Assembly (NCBI GenBank): GCA_964352615.1
Contig: CAYGSG010000062.1
Coordinates: 1 to 16,024 of the forward strand
Length of the DNA stretch: 16,024 nt
Reading direction: 5' to 3'
DNA from: OFTM382 sp964352615
GTDB lineage: Bacteria; Planctomycetota; Phycisphaerae; Phycisphaerales; UBA1924
Positions 1 to 7,211 of this stretch are shown piece after piece; position 1 is the first letter of the stretch; each line of letters starts with the position of its first letter. Position numbers and translations under genes: made by a program. Under the pieces are notes generated by a model, which saw nothing but the letters and a program-made list of their open reading frames with translations, was not told where the DNA came from and ran no database searches.

Positions 1-791
1 TCGGTGAAATCAGGCTCAACCAGCACGCGCAGACGCTTGAGATTCTCGGCGGCGCCGGCTTCGAGGGTTGCCCGGTGCGCCTCGCTCACGCCCGCTGCCG
101 ACAGCCCGTTGATCTCCCGGTGGCTCGCGAAATGCTCGACCAGTTCACCGCGTTGCCCGGTCAGCAGGTTGAACACCCCGCCGGGCAGGTCGCTCGTCGC
201 CAGCGCCTCGGCCAGCACGCACGCCGGGATCGGGTTCGTCTCGCTCGCGAGCACGACGACTGCGTTGCCGCTGCACAGCAATGGCGCGATCAGCGAGATC
301 AGCCCGAGCAGGCTCGGGGAGTCCGGCGTGAGCACGCCGACGATGCCCGTTGCCTCGGGCACGCTGAAGTTGTAGTAAGGCCCCGTCACCGGGTTGTGGC
401 AGCCGAGCACCTGCGGGTACTTGTCGGTCCAGCCCGCAAAGCACGCCAGCCGATCCGTGCAGCGGTCGACTTCTGCGCGCGCTTCCTCGCTGCTCGTACT
501 ACCTGTGGCGCTGATCGACTCAGCCAACTCGGTGCGTTTGCCTTCGACCATCTCCGCCATGCGGTAGAGGATCTGCCCGCGCAGGTACGCGCTTGCGCCA
601 GCCCACTTGGGCTGGATCGCAAGGGCGGCCTCGACCGCGTTGCGAAGGTCCTTGCGGCTCGCGTGGCAGGTGTGGGCGATCACCTCGCCGGCGGCGTTCT
701 TGATCGCGATGGATCGGCCGCTCTCGGTGCGGGGGAACGACCCGCCGATTGCGAGCTTGTACGTCTTGAGTATGGGCAGGCGGGGGGTCAT
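1..791 (-). CDS. ALDH-superfamily protein like the C-terminal half of ALDH16 (partial, cut by left edge)
   Basis: This minus-strand frame stays open from an ATG at 791 to the window edge (263 codons, no stop). It reads as an aldehyde dehydrogenase N-terminal NAD-binding region: an entry strand 'YKLAIGGSFPRTESGR', the helix 'AVEAALAIQPKWAG', then 'ATGIVGVLTPDSPSLLG' where a normal ALDH has 'PxGVVGxIxPWNFP', then 'LLCSGNAVVVLAS' and 'LPGGVFNLLTG'. The PWNFP motif is replaced by PDSPS. The protein resembles the second, non-catalytic ALDH domain of ALDH16 proteins, which ends soon after this point, so few residues may be missing. It lies downstream of deoC and the catalytic ALDH on the same strand, so it was probably their operon partner. 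Its role is inferred to be structural or regulatory in a complex with the catalytic ALDH. No clear Shine-Dalgarno precedes the ATG, and the inverted-repeat unit ends only 22 nt upstream. A catalytic dehydrogenase is less likely but cannot be excluded without the 3' end. Confidence 0.85.
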   Translation of the reverse strand, partial: MTPRLPILKTYKLAIGGSFPRTESGRSIAIKNAAGEVIAHTCHASRKDLRNAVEAALAIQPKWAGASAYLRGQILYRMAEMVEGKRTELAESISATGSTSSEEARAEVDRCTDRLACFAGWTDKYPQVLGCHNPVTGPYYNFSVPEATGIVGVLTPDSPSLLGLISLIAPLLCSGNAVVVLASETNPIPACVLAEALATSDLPGGVFNLLTGQRGELVEHFASHREINGLSAAGVSEAHRATLEAGAAENLKRLRVLVEPDFT

Positions 792-816
792 GGGCGAATT
801 CCGAAGAGTGAATGAA

Positions 817-841
817 CCACAGAGACACAGAGGGCACCGAG
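817..841 (+). repeat. Left terminal inverted repeat of the GxxExxY unit
   Basis: CACAGAG-rich 25-bp repeat, 23/25 identical to the reverse complement of 1316-1340. It is followed by a purine-rich stretch (about 841-917, runs of AGAAGAGA type) reaching the 3' end of the GxxExxY gene. Confidence 0.85.
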
Positions 842-924
842 AAGAAACAGAATGGGACGGAGCGAAGAAACAGAGCGAGGAGAAGAGAACAGGAGAGACA
901 AGAAGAGAGGAAGAGATGGGTTCG

Positions 925-1302
925 TTACATGGACAAACGTTTGATGCCATTCCGGAGATACGGCGTGTTGAAGTTCAGCAGTAAGGCCCGCCGTAGTCCA
1001 GTGAGTTTCAGGTAAGTCAAGACTTGAGCATCGTGTATGGGCAGCAACGCCTCCACCGCTTTGATCTCAATGAGCACCGCGTTCTCCACAACCAGATCCA
1101 TCCGGTACACACAGTCAAGCAGTTCGCCTTTGTATTCAAGCTTGATTGCAACCTGCCGCTCGACCTTTACGCCTCGGACCGAGAGTTCCTTTGCCAAGCA
1201 TGCTTCGTACGCGGATTCCAAGAGCCCTGGGCCAAGCGCCTTGTGAACCTCGATCGCTGCACCGATGATCTCACCGGTCAGAGGGTCGTCTGGTTTTTCC
1301 AT
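925..1302 (-). CDS. GxxExxY family protein (PD-(D/E)XK nuclease superfamily)
   Basis: A 125-residue protein with the family signature G26-L-L-E29-S-A-Y32 (GxxExxY). The nuclease-fold triad is visible as D69 in 'YRMDLVV' and E79-I-K81 in 'VLIEIKAVE', the D-Xn-ExK pattern of PD-(D/E)XK enzymes. The length is normal for the family. Family members occur in multiple copies in planctomycetes and verrucomicrobia; their cellular role is not established and nuclease activity is a fold-based prediction. The start is ATG at 1302, preceded by AGAGGA about 10 nt upstream that overlaps the terminal repeat. The gene sits inside an inverted-repeat unit between the two ALDH genes, in the same orientation as the operon, so it may be transcribed by read-through. 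All putative catalytic residues are present. Confidence 0.92.
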   Translation of the reverse strand: MEKPDDPLTGEIIGAAIEVHKALGPGLLESAYEACLAKELSVRGVKVERQVAIKLEYKGELLDCVYRMDLVVENAVLIEIKAVEALLPIHDAQVLTYLKLTGLRRALLLNFNTPYLRNGIKRLSM

Positions 1303-1315
1303 CCCAGTTTTTCCT

Positions 1316-1340
1316 CTCTGTGCCCTCTGTGCCTCTGTGG
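1316..1340 (-). repeat. Right terminal inverted repeat of the GxxExxY unit
   Basis: Partner of 817-841 in opposite orientation. Read on the minus strand it runs directly into AGAGGAAAAACTGGG and the ATG at 1302. The AGAGGA just inside the repeat probably acts as the ribosome binding site of the GxxExxY gene, so the repeat and its translation signal travel together. Confidence 0.85.
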
Positions 1341-1356
1341 TGAAATCACTTCTTCT

Positions 1357-2871
1357 TCACAGCCGCACATACCCCCGCAGCCCCTGCATGCCGCCCTCGA
1401 GGCCGAAGCCGGATTCCTTGTACCCGCCGAACGGCGACGCCGGGTCGAACCGGTTGTACGTGTTCAGCCACACGATGCCCGCCTTGAGCTGGCCCGCGAC
1501 CTCGAAGATCTTTGAGCCCTTGTCCGTCCACACGCCCGCCGCCAGCCCGTACGGCGAGTTGTTCGCCCGGCTGATCGCTTCGTCGGGCGTGCGGAACGTC
1601 TGCACCGCGAGCACCGGGCCGAAGACCTCCTCGCGCGAGAGCGTGTGGCTCTGCTGAACGCCCGTAAAGAAGCACGGCTTGCACCAGTAGCCGTTCTTGG
1701 GCAGTTCGCTCGATGACGGCGAGTGGCATTGCAGGCCCTCCTCGCGCGCACGGCCGAGGTAGTTGTTGATGGTGTCGAGCTGCGGCCGCGAGTTGATCGC
1801 GCCCACATCCGTGTTCTTATCCAGCGGGTCGCCCACGCGCAGCGTCTGAAGCCGGTGCGTGAGCCGCTTGGTGACTTCGTCCGCGATCGACTCCTGCACG
1901 AGCAGTCGGCTGCCCGCACAGCACACATGCCCCTGATTGAAGTAGATGCCCGCGACCACGCCCTCGATGGCCTGGTCGAGGCTCGCATCTTCAAAGATGA
2001 TGTTCGGGCTCTTGCCGCCGAGTTCGAGCGTCAGCTTCTTGCCGGTTCCCGCGACCGCTCTGGCGATGCGCTTGCCCACTTCGGTCGACCCGGTGAACGC
2101 GATCTTGTCGATGCCCGGGTGCTTGACGAGCGCCTCGCCCGCCTCGCCATCGCCCGTGACGATGTTGATGACGCCCTCGGGCAGCCCCACCTCCGCGCAG
2201 ATCTCCGCGAGCCGCAGCGCCGTCAGCGGCGTGGTCTCCGCGGGCTTGAGCACGCACGTGTTGCCGCACGCGAGCGCCGGCGCGAGCTTCCATGCCGCCA
2301 TCATCAGAGGGAAGTTCCACGGGATGATCTGCCCGCAGACGCCCACCGGCTCGGGCGTGCGCCCCGCGAAGGCGTACGGCAGCTTGTCCGCCCAGCCCGC
2401 GTGGTAGAAAAAATGCGCCGCAGCGAGCGGGATATCAACGTCCCGGCTCTCCTTGATGGGCTTGCCGTTGTCCATTGTTTCGAGGACCGCCAGCTCGCGT
2501 GCGCGCTCCTGCATCCGCCTTGCGATTCGGAACAGGTACTTGCCGCGTTCCTTGGCGGGCAGGCCGGCCCATTTAGGCTGGGCGTCGCGGGCGGCCTTGA
2601 CCGCTGCGTCCACGTCGGCTGCGTTGCCCCGTGCGAACTGCGCCAGCTCAGCCTCGGTCGCGGGATTGATGGTCGCCATCGTGCGCGCGGGAGACGTAAA
2701 CCTGCCGTTGATGAAGTGGCCGTAGACCTTGGTGATCTCGACCTTCACGCTCTCGGGCGCGGGCGCGTAGTCCCAGGCGCTGGCGAACTCGAGGGCGGGC
2801 GAACGGCCCGGCCCCGCAGCGGAGGTGCGGCGAACGGTTTCGGTATGCGATTGCGGGTCGAGTGTGGTCAT
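1357..2871 (-). CDS. NAD(P)-dependent aldehyde dehydrogenase (ALDH16 N-terminal-domain type)
   Basis: A complete ALDH of 504 residues when started at ATG 2871. An upstream TTG at 2892 would add seven residues and overlap the deoC stop; I prefer the ATG, which has GAAGGA about 13 nt upstream. Motifs in order: 'PWNFP' (184-188), the 'LTLELGGKSPN' general-base region with E283, the catalytic segment 'FNQGHVCCAG' with C317 (His replaces the usual Gln before it), 'REEVFGPVL' and the C-terminal 'PFGGYKESGFG'. The enzyme oxidises an aldehyde to an acid with NAD(P)+. Starting 17 nt after deoC, it most likely handles acetaldehyde or glyceraldehyde 3-phosphate derived from deoxyribose 5-phosphate; the substrate is inferred from context only. 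Together with the catalytically degenerate partner at 1-791 it resembles ALDH16 split into two genes. It is cytoplasmic, with no signal peptide. Confidence 0.95.
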   Translation of the reverse strand: MTTLDPQSHTETVRRTSAAGPGRSPALEFASAWDYAPAPESVKVEITKVYGHFINGRFTSPARTMATINPATEAELAQFARGNAADVDAAVKAARDAQPKWAGLPAKERGKYLFRIARRMQERARELAVLETMDNGKPIKESRDVDIPLAAAHFFYHAGWADKLPYAFAGRTPEPVGVCGQIIPWNFPLMMAAWKLAPALACGNTCVLKPAETTPLTALRLAEICAEVGLPEGVINIVTGDGEAGEALVKHPGIDKIAFTGSTEVGKRIARAVAGTGKKLTLELGGKSPNIIFEDASLDQAIEGVVAGIYFNQGHVCCAGSRLLVQESIADEVTKRLTHRLQTLRVGDPLDKNTDVGAINSRPQLDTINNYLGRAREEGLQCHSPSSSELPKNGYWCKPCFFTGVQQSHTLSREEVFGPVLAVQTFRTPDEAISRANNSPYGLAAGVWTDKGSKIFEVAGQLKAGIVWLNTYNRFDPASPFGGYKESGFGLEGGMQGLRGYVRL

Positions 2872-2888
2872 GCCGTGGTCTCGTTCCT

Positions 2889-3815
2889 TCAAGCAGTTCC
2901 AAAGTCGTAGCTCGCCGCGTAGTGCCCGGTCTTGCGTTTGACGATCTGGCGGAGGATGTCATCGAGCAGGCTCGAAGCGCCAAAGCGGAACAGGTCGGGC
3001 GTGAGCCATTCGTCGCCGAGCGTTTCTTTGAGCATCACGAGGTAGTGCAGGCTCTGCTTGGCGGTGCGGATGCCGCCCGCGGGCTTCATGCCGATGCGTT
3101 TGCCGTCTCGCAGCCAGCTCTCGCGGATCGCTTCGAGCATCACCAGCGTGATGGGCATCGTCGCGGCGGGGCTCACCTTGCCCGTCGAGGTCTTGATGAA
3201 ATCGCCCGGCCTGATGTGCTCGATCGCTAGTTCGCTCGCCCGCCGAACGTTGTCGTACGTCTCGAGTTCGCCCGTTTCGAGGATGACCTTCAGATGCACG
3301 TCCCGTCCCCCCGGCCCCCCCTGTGCGCACACCGCAGTCACCTCGCGGATCTCTTCCGCGACGATGTCGTACCGGCCCGAGAGGAACGCCCCGCGGTTGA
3401 TGACCATGTCGATCTCGTCGGCGCCGTCGTCGATCGCCCGCTGGGTGTCGCGGAGGCGCACGTCCAGCGGGTACTGCCCGCTCGGGAAGCCGGTGGCGAC
3501 CGAGGCGACCTTCACGCCGCTGGTCCCGAGTGCTTCGCGGGCGACAGGCACCATCGAGGGGTACACGCACACCGCGGCGGCGCTGGGCAGCCGTTCGCCG
3601 AGAACGTGCTCGTCATCGGGCATCGGGCGGATGGCCTTGGCGCACAGCGAGCGGACCTTCTCGGGCGAGTCCTTGCCTTCGAGCGTGGTGAGATCGACCA
3701 TGGACATGGCAAGCCGAAGGCCGGCGTCCTTGGCGGCGGTCTTGATCGACCGAGTCGCAAACGAGGCAGCCCGAGCATCGGCCATGACGCGGTCAACGGT
3801 GGTGACAGAACCCAT
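2889..3815 (-). CDS. deoC: Deoxyribose-phosphate aldolase
   Basis: A 308-residue class I aldolase that cleaves 2-deoxy-D-ribose 5-phosphate to acetaldehyde and glyceraldehyde 3-phosphate, the last step of deoxynucleoside salvage. Hallmark residues are present: D136 in 'ADEIDMVINRGAF', the Schiff-base lysine K208 in 'DFIKTSTGKV', and K244 in 'GMKPAGGIRT'. 'LKVILETGEL' is also typical. It is longer than E. coli DeoC and resembles the longer DeoC group, with an N-terminal extension of about 35 residues before 'MVDLTTLEG'. It is the first gene of an operon with ALDH genes downstream, an arrangement also seen in other bacteria that oxidise the aldehyde products. A promoter-like pair places transcription start at or next to the ATG, suggesting a leaderless mRNA. 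M11 is a possible alternative start but also lacks a Shine-Dalgarno. Confidence 0.97.
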   Translation of the reverse strand: MGSVTTVDRVMADARAASFATRSIKTAAKDAGLRLAMSMVDLTTLEGKDSPEKVRSLCAKAIRPMPDDEHVLGERLPSAAAVCVYPSMVPVAREALGTSGVKVASVATGFPSGQYPLDVRLRDTQRAIDDGADEIDMVINRGAFLSGRYDIVAEEIREVTAVCAQGGPGGRDVHLKVILETGELETYDNVRRASELAIEHIRPGDFIKTSTGKVSPAATMPITLVMLEAIRESWLRDGKRIGMKPAGGIRTAKQSLHYLVMLKETLGDEWLTPDLFRFGASSLLDDILRQIVKRKTGHYAASYDFGTA

Positions 3816-3821
3816 ACGCCT

Positions 3822-3850
3822 AGTTTAGGGGCTCGGGTACTGGGAGCCAA
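3822..3850 (-). promoter_or_regulatory. Putative sigma70-type promoter of the deoC operon
   Basis: On the minus strand, TTGGCT (3845-3850) and TAAACT (3822-3827) are separated by 17 nt, each matching the housekeeping consensus at four of six positions. The -10 box lies only 6 nt before the deoC ATG, so the predicted start site coincides with the start codon. No Shine-Dalgarno is seen, consistent with a leaderless transcript. Confidence 0.45.
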
Positions 3851-3870
3851 AGCGAAGTCGCCGGGTTGGG

Positions 3871-4773
3871 CTAACCCCTAAAACAACACACGCCGCGGGG
3901 TGAGCCGCAACGTGCGATTGTCAGTGGAGGCGATGTGAGTCGAACACGCGACCTCTTCCATGCCATAGCCAGAGGATACCATAAAAACGGCCATTCAAGG
4001 CTGTTGTGGCTGATATGGAGGGACTGAGTGGGACTCGTTTGGACCCAAAGCGGGTCAGGCTGCGATCGGTCGAAGCGAGCGTGTCGCATACGAGTTGGAC
4101 CAGGATGCGGGGGGCAGGTCATGTCTTCGGTGGTGAGATCCGCTTGCTCGGGACTCATGTACTCCGGTGTGCCGATCATCTGGCCGAGTTCAGTCATGAT
4201 GGTCGCGTCGCTGAGCCGGTAGCCCACCGCCTTGGCAACGCCAAAGTCGATGACCTTGGGCGTCGGAACGCCCTTATCGCCGGCAGTCACGAGAATGTTC
4301 GAAGGCTTGATGTCCCGGTGGATGACCGCTTTGCTGTGCGCGTGCTGGATCGCGTCGCACACCTCGGCGAAGAGCATGAGGCGTTCCTTGACGGGGATAC
4401 GGTGTCGATCGCAGTAGTCGGTGATGGGAAGGCCGCTGACCAGCTCCATGACGAAGTACGGCCGGCCCTGCTCGGTCATGCCTCCGTCGAGCACTTTGGC
4501 GATGCAGGGGTGGTTCATCAACGCGAGCGCCTGCCGCTCGGCTTCGAACCTGGCGAGCACAGCGCGGCTATCCATTCCCGGCTTGAGGACCTTGAGCGCC
4601 ACCATCCGTCTGACGGGCTCGGTCTGCTCCGCCTGGTAGACCACCCCGAAGCCGCCCGAGCCGAGCACTTGGCGGATGGTGTAGCGACCGATCTGCTGGC
4701 CACTCGCAAGGTGCGGCCCAACAGGGGATTGCAGGGATTCACCTAGCGACCCGGTCGGGTCTTCGTCGCGCAT
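3871..4773 (-). pseudogene. Truncated Hanks-type serine/threonine protein kinase
   Basis: Residues 29-217 are a standard kinase N-lobe and early C-lobe: glycine loop 'LGSGGFGVV' (38-46), ATP lysine K61 in 'VALKVLK', catalytic 'HRDIKPSN' (152-159), 'DFG' (176-178) and 'GTPEYMSPEQADLTTED' (201-217). Homology then stops abruptly at about base 4123. Intact relatives continue with the subdomain IX aspartate ('DxxSDVYxLG') and the rest of the C-lobe. Here a tail of about 83 residues with no kinase character follows, and its frame crosses a tRNA fragment (3925-3966). With subdomains IX-XI missing the kinase is almost certainly inactive. The break marks a recombination or insertion junction. The ATG at 4773 lacks a clear Shine-Dalgarno, but a TAAACT box lies 6 nt upstream, as at deoC. 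Confidence 0.85.
3925..3966 (-). other. 3' half of a tRNA-Ala(GGC) gene, candidate attachment-site scar
   Basis: Read on the minus strand, these 42 nt fit tRNA positions 32-73 exactly: anticodon loop ATGGCAT (anticodon GGC), 3' anticodon stem GGAAG, 5-nt variable loop AGGTC, T arm GCGTG-TTCGACT-CACAT, acceptor CGCCTCC and discriminator A. The T stem has one mismatch and one G-U pair. The matching 5' half (a CTTCC anticodon stem, D arm, GGAGGCG acceptor) is absent upstream. Similarity starts at the anticodon loop, where integrases often cross over inside tRNA genes. This is therefore a displaced attachment half or scar, not a functional tRNA. Confidence 0.7.
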
Positions 4774-5241
4774 AGCGGGAGTTTATCTGATCGCCGGAGT
4801 GCCCGTTCCGAGGCCCCGGGGGCGTGTCTCTGGCCTCTGGGGCGACTATCTCGTCTCGCACCTGAGCCGCCTCGTCGTTTGAAAGCGTCCCGATCGGGGA
4901 GTTTTGGACCGCTGACGAGGCCCGCATCCGTTGAGGAGCGGGCTTGTTCTTTGCGCACAAATCGGCTTGGGGTACGCGGATTGGCGACTCTGAGAGGGGG
5001 TTTGTGATCCGACGGAAACTACGTGAATGGGGTGGGATCGGCCAACGGCCTCGGAGTGGCGGCAGACTCTCGCGGTCACTCCAGAGAGGTGGGGGGCGTG
5101 GTTAACAGAGTCGATTCGAACGCACCCGGCGATTGAGACCCATGTGCCCTTGATTGAGACTCTACTGCAGACCCGGATCAATGCGGGTGCACCACTGACA
5201 GAAGCTGGGTGAACACAGTTCGTGCACTATGACAACGTACG
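4774..5241. other. Gene-poor spacer between truncated kinase and SDR gene
   Basis: It contains repeat copy 1 (about 4880-5000) and otherwise no ORF with family character. The 61-codon plus frame at 5027-5212 shows no recognisable motif. I see no tRNA, riboswitch or convincing promoter for the plus-strand gene at 5242. Confidence 0.6.
4880..5000 (+). repeat. Dispersed repeat, copy 1
   Basis: A block of about 115 bp that recurs in the same orientation at about 6809-6923. The central 50 bp (4899-4948 against 6823-6872) are identical; the flanks are similar with substitutions and small indels. The identical part contains a GCCCGC/GCGGGC inverted repeat around a 12-nt loop (4920-4943), so it could form a hairpin in RNA. 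No protein-like reading is supported. Confidence 0.85.
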
Positions 5242-6720
5242 ATGCGGTTCATGCATGCATCCTCAACCACGGTTTTCGTGACCGGTGCGACAGGCTACAT
5301 CGGCGGACGGTTGGTCCCGCGCCTCCTCGAATGCGGCTATCGCGTGCGGTGCTTGGCCCGCAGTGCCACGAAGCTTCGTGCCCGCCCGTGGAGTGGTGAA
5401 GAAGGAATCGAGATCGTCGAGGGAGATGTCGGCGATGAAGCAGTGCTTGAGGAGGCCCTGCGCGGTTGCGCTGCGGCGTACTACTTGGTGCACTCCATGG
5501 ACGCTGCCGGGCCCGAGTATCGCGCCCGCGACCTATCGCTCGCCGATGGGTTCGGGCGAGCCGCATCGAGTGCTGGGGTGCCGCGGATCATCTATCTGGG
5601 CGGTCTTGGCGAAACCGGCGAAGATCTGAGCAAGCACCTCGCATCGCGGCGCGAGGTGGAAGCCGCGTTGGGGAGCGGCGGAGTGCCCGTGACCGTGCTT
5701 CGGGCCGCCATGATCATCGGATCCGGCTCGGCATCGTTTGAGATCCTGCGCTATCTCGTTGAGCGATTGCCAATCATGATCACCCCCCGATGGGTCCACA
5801 CGGAGTCGCAGCCGATCGCTGTGCGCGACGTGCTGCACTACTTGATCTCAGCGCTAGATGCTCCCGCTACGACTGGCAAGACGCTCGATATAGGCGGTCC
5901 GGAAGTGGAGTCGTACGCAGAGATCATGCGTGAGATGGCATCGGCCATGCAATTGCCAAGGAGGTTTGTGATCCCTGTGCCGGTTTTGACGCCACGACTC
6001 AGTTCGCTGTGGATTCACCTTGTTACTCCGCTTAACGCGAGCATCGCGCGTCCGCTGGCTGAAGGTCTAAAGAATCGTGTTGTCTGCCGTAACGACGAGG
6101 CCGCCCGACTCATGCCCCACGCGTGTCTCACCATCCGACAGGCGATGGATGCCGCATTGGCCGAGGTACGCGCGGGCGCTGTCGAGACGGCTTGGTCAGA
6201 CGCGGGGGTGATGCCGGGCGATCCTTCTTGGGCGGGCGGAACAGTCTTCGTTGATCGGCGCGAGGTGGCCACTTCAGCCTCGCCCGCCGCAGTGTGGGCT
6301 TCCGTGTCATCGCTCGGCGGGGAGCGCGGCTATTACGCCGTAGACTGGCTGTGGCGCGTGCGGGGCATCATGGATCGGCTCACCGGCGGCCCGGGGCTGC
6401 GGCGCGGCCGGCGCAGCGCGGACAACTTGCGACTGGGCGATGCGCTGGATTTCTGGCGAGTTACCGATATCGATCCACCGCACTGCTTGGTGCTTTCCGC
6501 TGAAATGAAACTACCTGGCACGGCGACGCTGAGCTTCGAGGTTGTCCCTTCGAGCGACGGAAGTGCGGGTTCGCAGCTGGCTATGACTGCCAGATTTCGG
6601 CCGCGTGGACTCTTGGGCATCGCGTACTGGTACTTGGTCCTGCCGCTGCACGGGATTGTCTTTCGCGGGATGCTGCGCGGGCTGATGCAGGCCGCGGCTG
6701 AGTTGCCGCATCGGTCTTGA
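5242..6720 (+). CDS. SDR-family NAD(P)-binding protein with C-terminal DUF2867 domain
   Basis: A 492-residue protein. Residues 9-300 are an atypical/extended SDR (YbjT-like) fold with the nucleotide-binding motif 'TGATGYIGG' (14-22), 'VEGDVGD', 'AAYYLVHSM', 'IIYLGGL' and 'VTVLRAAMIIG'. The classical YxxxK pair is not evident, as usual for NmrA/YbjT-like members. Residues from about 345 to the end, ending in 'VFRGMLRGLMQ', are a DUF2867 domain of the START/SRPBCC type that may bind a hydrophobic ligand. This two-domain layout is a known combination; the substrate is unknown. The start at ATG 5242 is chosen from frame openness; ATG 5251 is possible and neither has a clear Shine-Dalgarno. It is the only plus-strand gene in the left two thirds of the window and lies between two copies of a repeat, which suggests it arrived as a unit. 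Confidence 0.92.
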   Translation: MRFMHASSTTVFVTGATGYIGGRLVPRLLECGYRVRCLARSATKLRARPWSGEEGIEIVEGDVGDEAVLEEALRGCAAAYYLVHSMDAAGPEYRARDLSLADGFGRAASSAGVPRIIYLGGLGETGEDLSKHLASRREVEAALGSGGVPVTVLRAAMIIGSGSASFEILRYLVERLPIMITPRWVHTESQPIAVRDVLHYLISALDAPATTGKTLDIGGPEVESYAEIMREMASAMQLPRRFVIPVPVLTPRLSSLWIHLVTPLNASIARPLAEGLKNRVVCRNDEAARLMPHACLTIRQAMDAALAEVRAGAVETAWSDAGVMPGDPSWAGGTVFVDRREVATSASPAAVWASVSSLGGERGYYAVDWLWRVRGIMDRLTGGPGLRRGRRSADNLRLGDALDFWRVTDIDPPHCLVLSAEMKLPGTATLSFEVVPSSDGSAGSQLAMTARFRPRGLLGIAYWYLVLPLHGIVFRGMLRGLMQAAAELPHRS

Positions 6721-7211
6721 TGGTGAGTGGTGCATCAGCTCTACTGCGATGTGTAGGCTCTCGCTCGCTGACCTGTGGGGTGGTGATTCACCTTCAGGTC
6801 CGCCTGTGAAGCGTGGATTGGCGAGTTTTGGACCGCTGACGAGGCCCGCATCCGTTGAGGAGCGGGCTTGTTTATGCGCCCAAATCGGCCTGAGAAACGC
6901 GGCTTGGCGAGTGTGAGCGGGCGGTAGCGAGAGCGGGAAAAGAATGGCTACGGCCAAGGTGACCTTGTTCGTCTCTCACCCGCCCCAAACTCTCTGGCAG
7001 ATCCTCGAGAGTCGTGGAAGTGGTTAGCGCGCACAGCCCGATCCGTCTGCGTGTCAAGCCCTTTGAAGCGGGGACTGTGAGCCCGGCAGCAATTCTCACT
7101 TGTTCAGTGCTCTTGCATTGTGTGCTTGCCGGCAGACTTAGTGATCTGTTGCGGCTGAAGATTCGACACGACGACCGACGATCATCCGCCAGGTGTGCCG
7201 GTGCATGCCAC
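6721..7211. other. Gene-poor spacer carrying repeat copy 2
   Basis: It holds repeat copy 2 (about 6809-6923) and no supported gene. A 27-codon plus frame at about 6946-7029 ('MATAKVTLFVSH...') has no recognisable relative. I see no clear terminator after the SDR gene. Confidence 0.55.
6809..6923 (+). repeat. Dispersed repeat, copy 2
   Basis: Same orientation as copy 1, with a 50-bp identical core at 6823-6872. This copy is bounded by a short direct repeat TTGGCGAGT at 6818-6826 and 6904-6912, 86 bp apart, which may define the unit's edges. It carries the same GCCCGC/GCGGGC hairpin potential. Confidence 0.85.

Larger units (their letters stand above)
813..1344. mobile_element. Inverted-repeat-bounded GxxExxY unit inserted in the ALDH operon
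   Basis: Two terminal inverted repeats of 25 bp (817-841 and 1316-1340) match at 23 positions and begin CCACAGAGRCACAGAGGG. Looser similarity continues inward for about 15 nt. The tetranucleotide TGAA directly abuts both outer ends (813-816 and 1341-1344), as a short target-site duplication would. The unit holds one gene, a PD-(D/E)XK family protein. Without it, the two ALDH genes would be about 36 nt apart, normal spacing for an operon. The 4-bp duplication alone could be chance. No transposase is encoded, so mobilisation would have to be by the GxxExxY protein or in trans; both are speculative. Confidence 0.65.

Noticed and set aside
75..815. 246-codon plus-strand ORF
   Set aside because: Antisense to the partial ALDH-like gene; composition (Arg/Asp/His-rich) is that of a high-GC shadow frame.
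812..1015. Plus-strand ORF starting 'MNHRDTEGTEKK'
   Set aside because: It is a translation of the CACAGAG inverted repeat and of the antisense of the GxxExxY gene; no independent coding signal.
3925..3966. Complete tRNA-Ala gene
   Set aside because: Only positions 32-73 are present; no D arm, 5' acceptor or 5' anticodon stem upstream, and the T stem has a mismatch.
4006..4746. 246-codon plus-strand ORF antisense to the truncated kinase
   Set aside because: Mirrors kinase codons; no domain or ribosome binding site.
5027..5212. 61-residue plus-strand ORF before the SDR gene
   Set aside because: No recognisable family, no Shine-Dalgarno and composition not distinct from background.
6946..7029. 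27-codon ORF 'MATAKVTLFVSH' after repeat copy 2
   Set aside because: Too short and without motif or convincing ribosome site.
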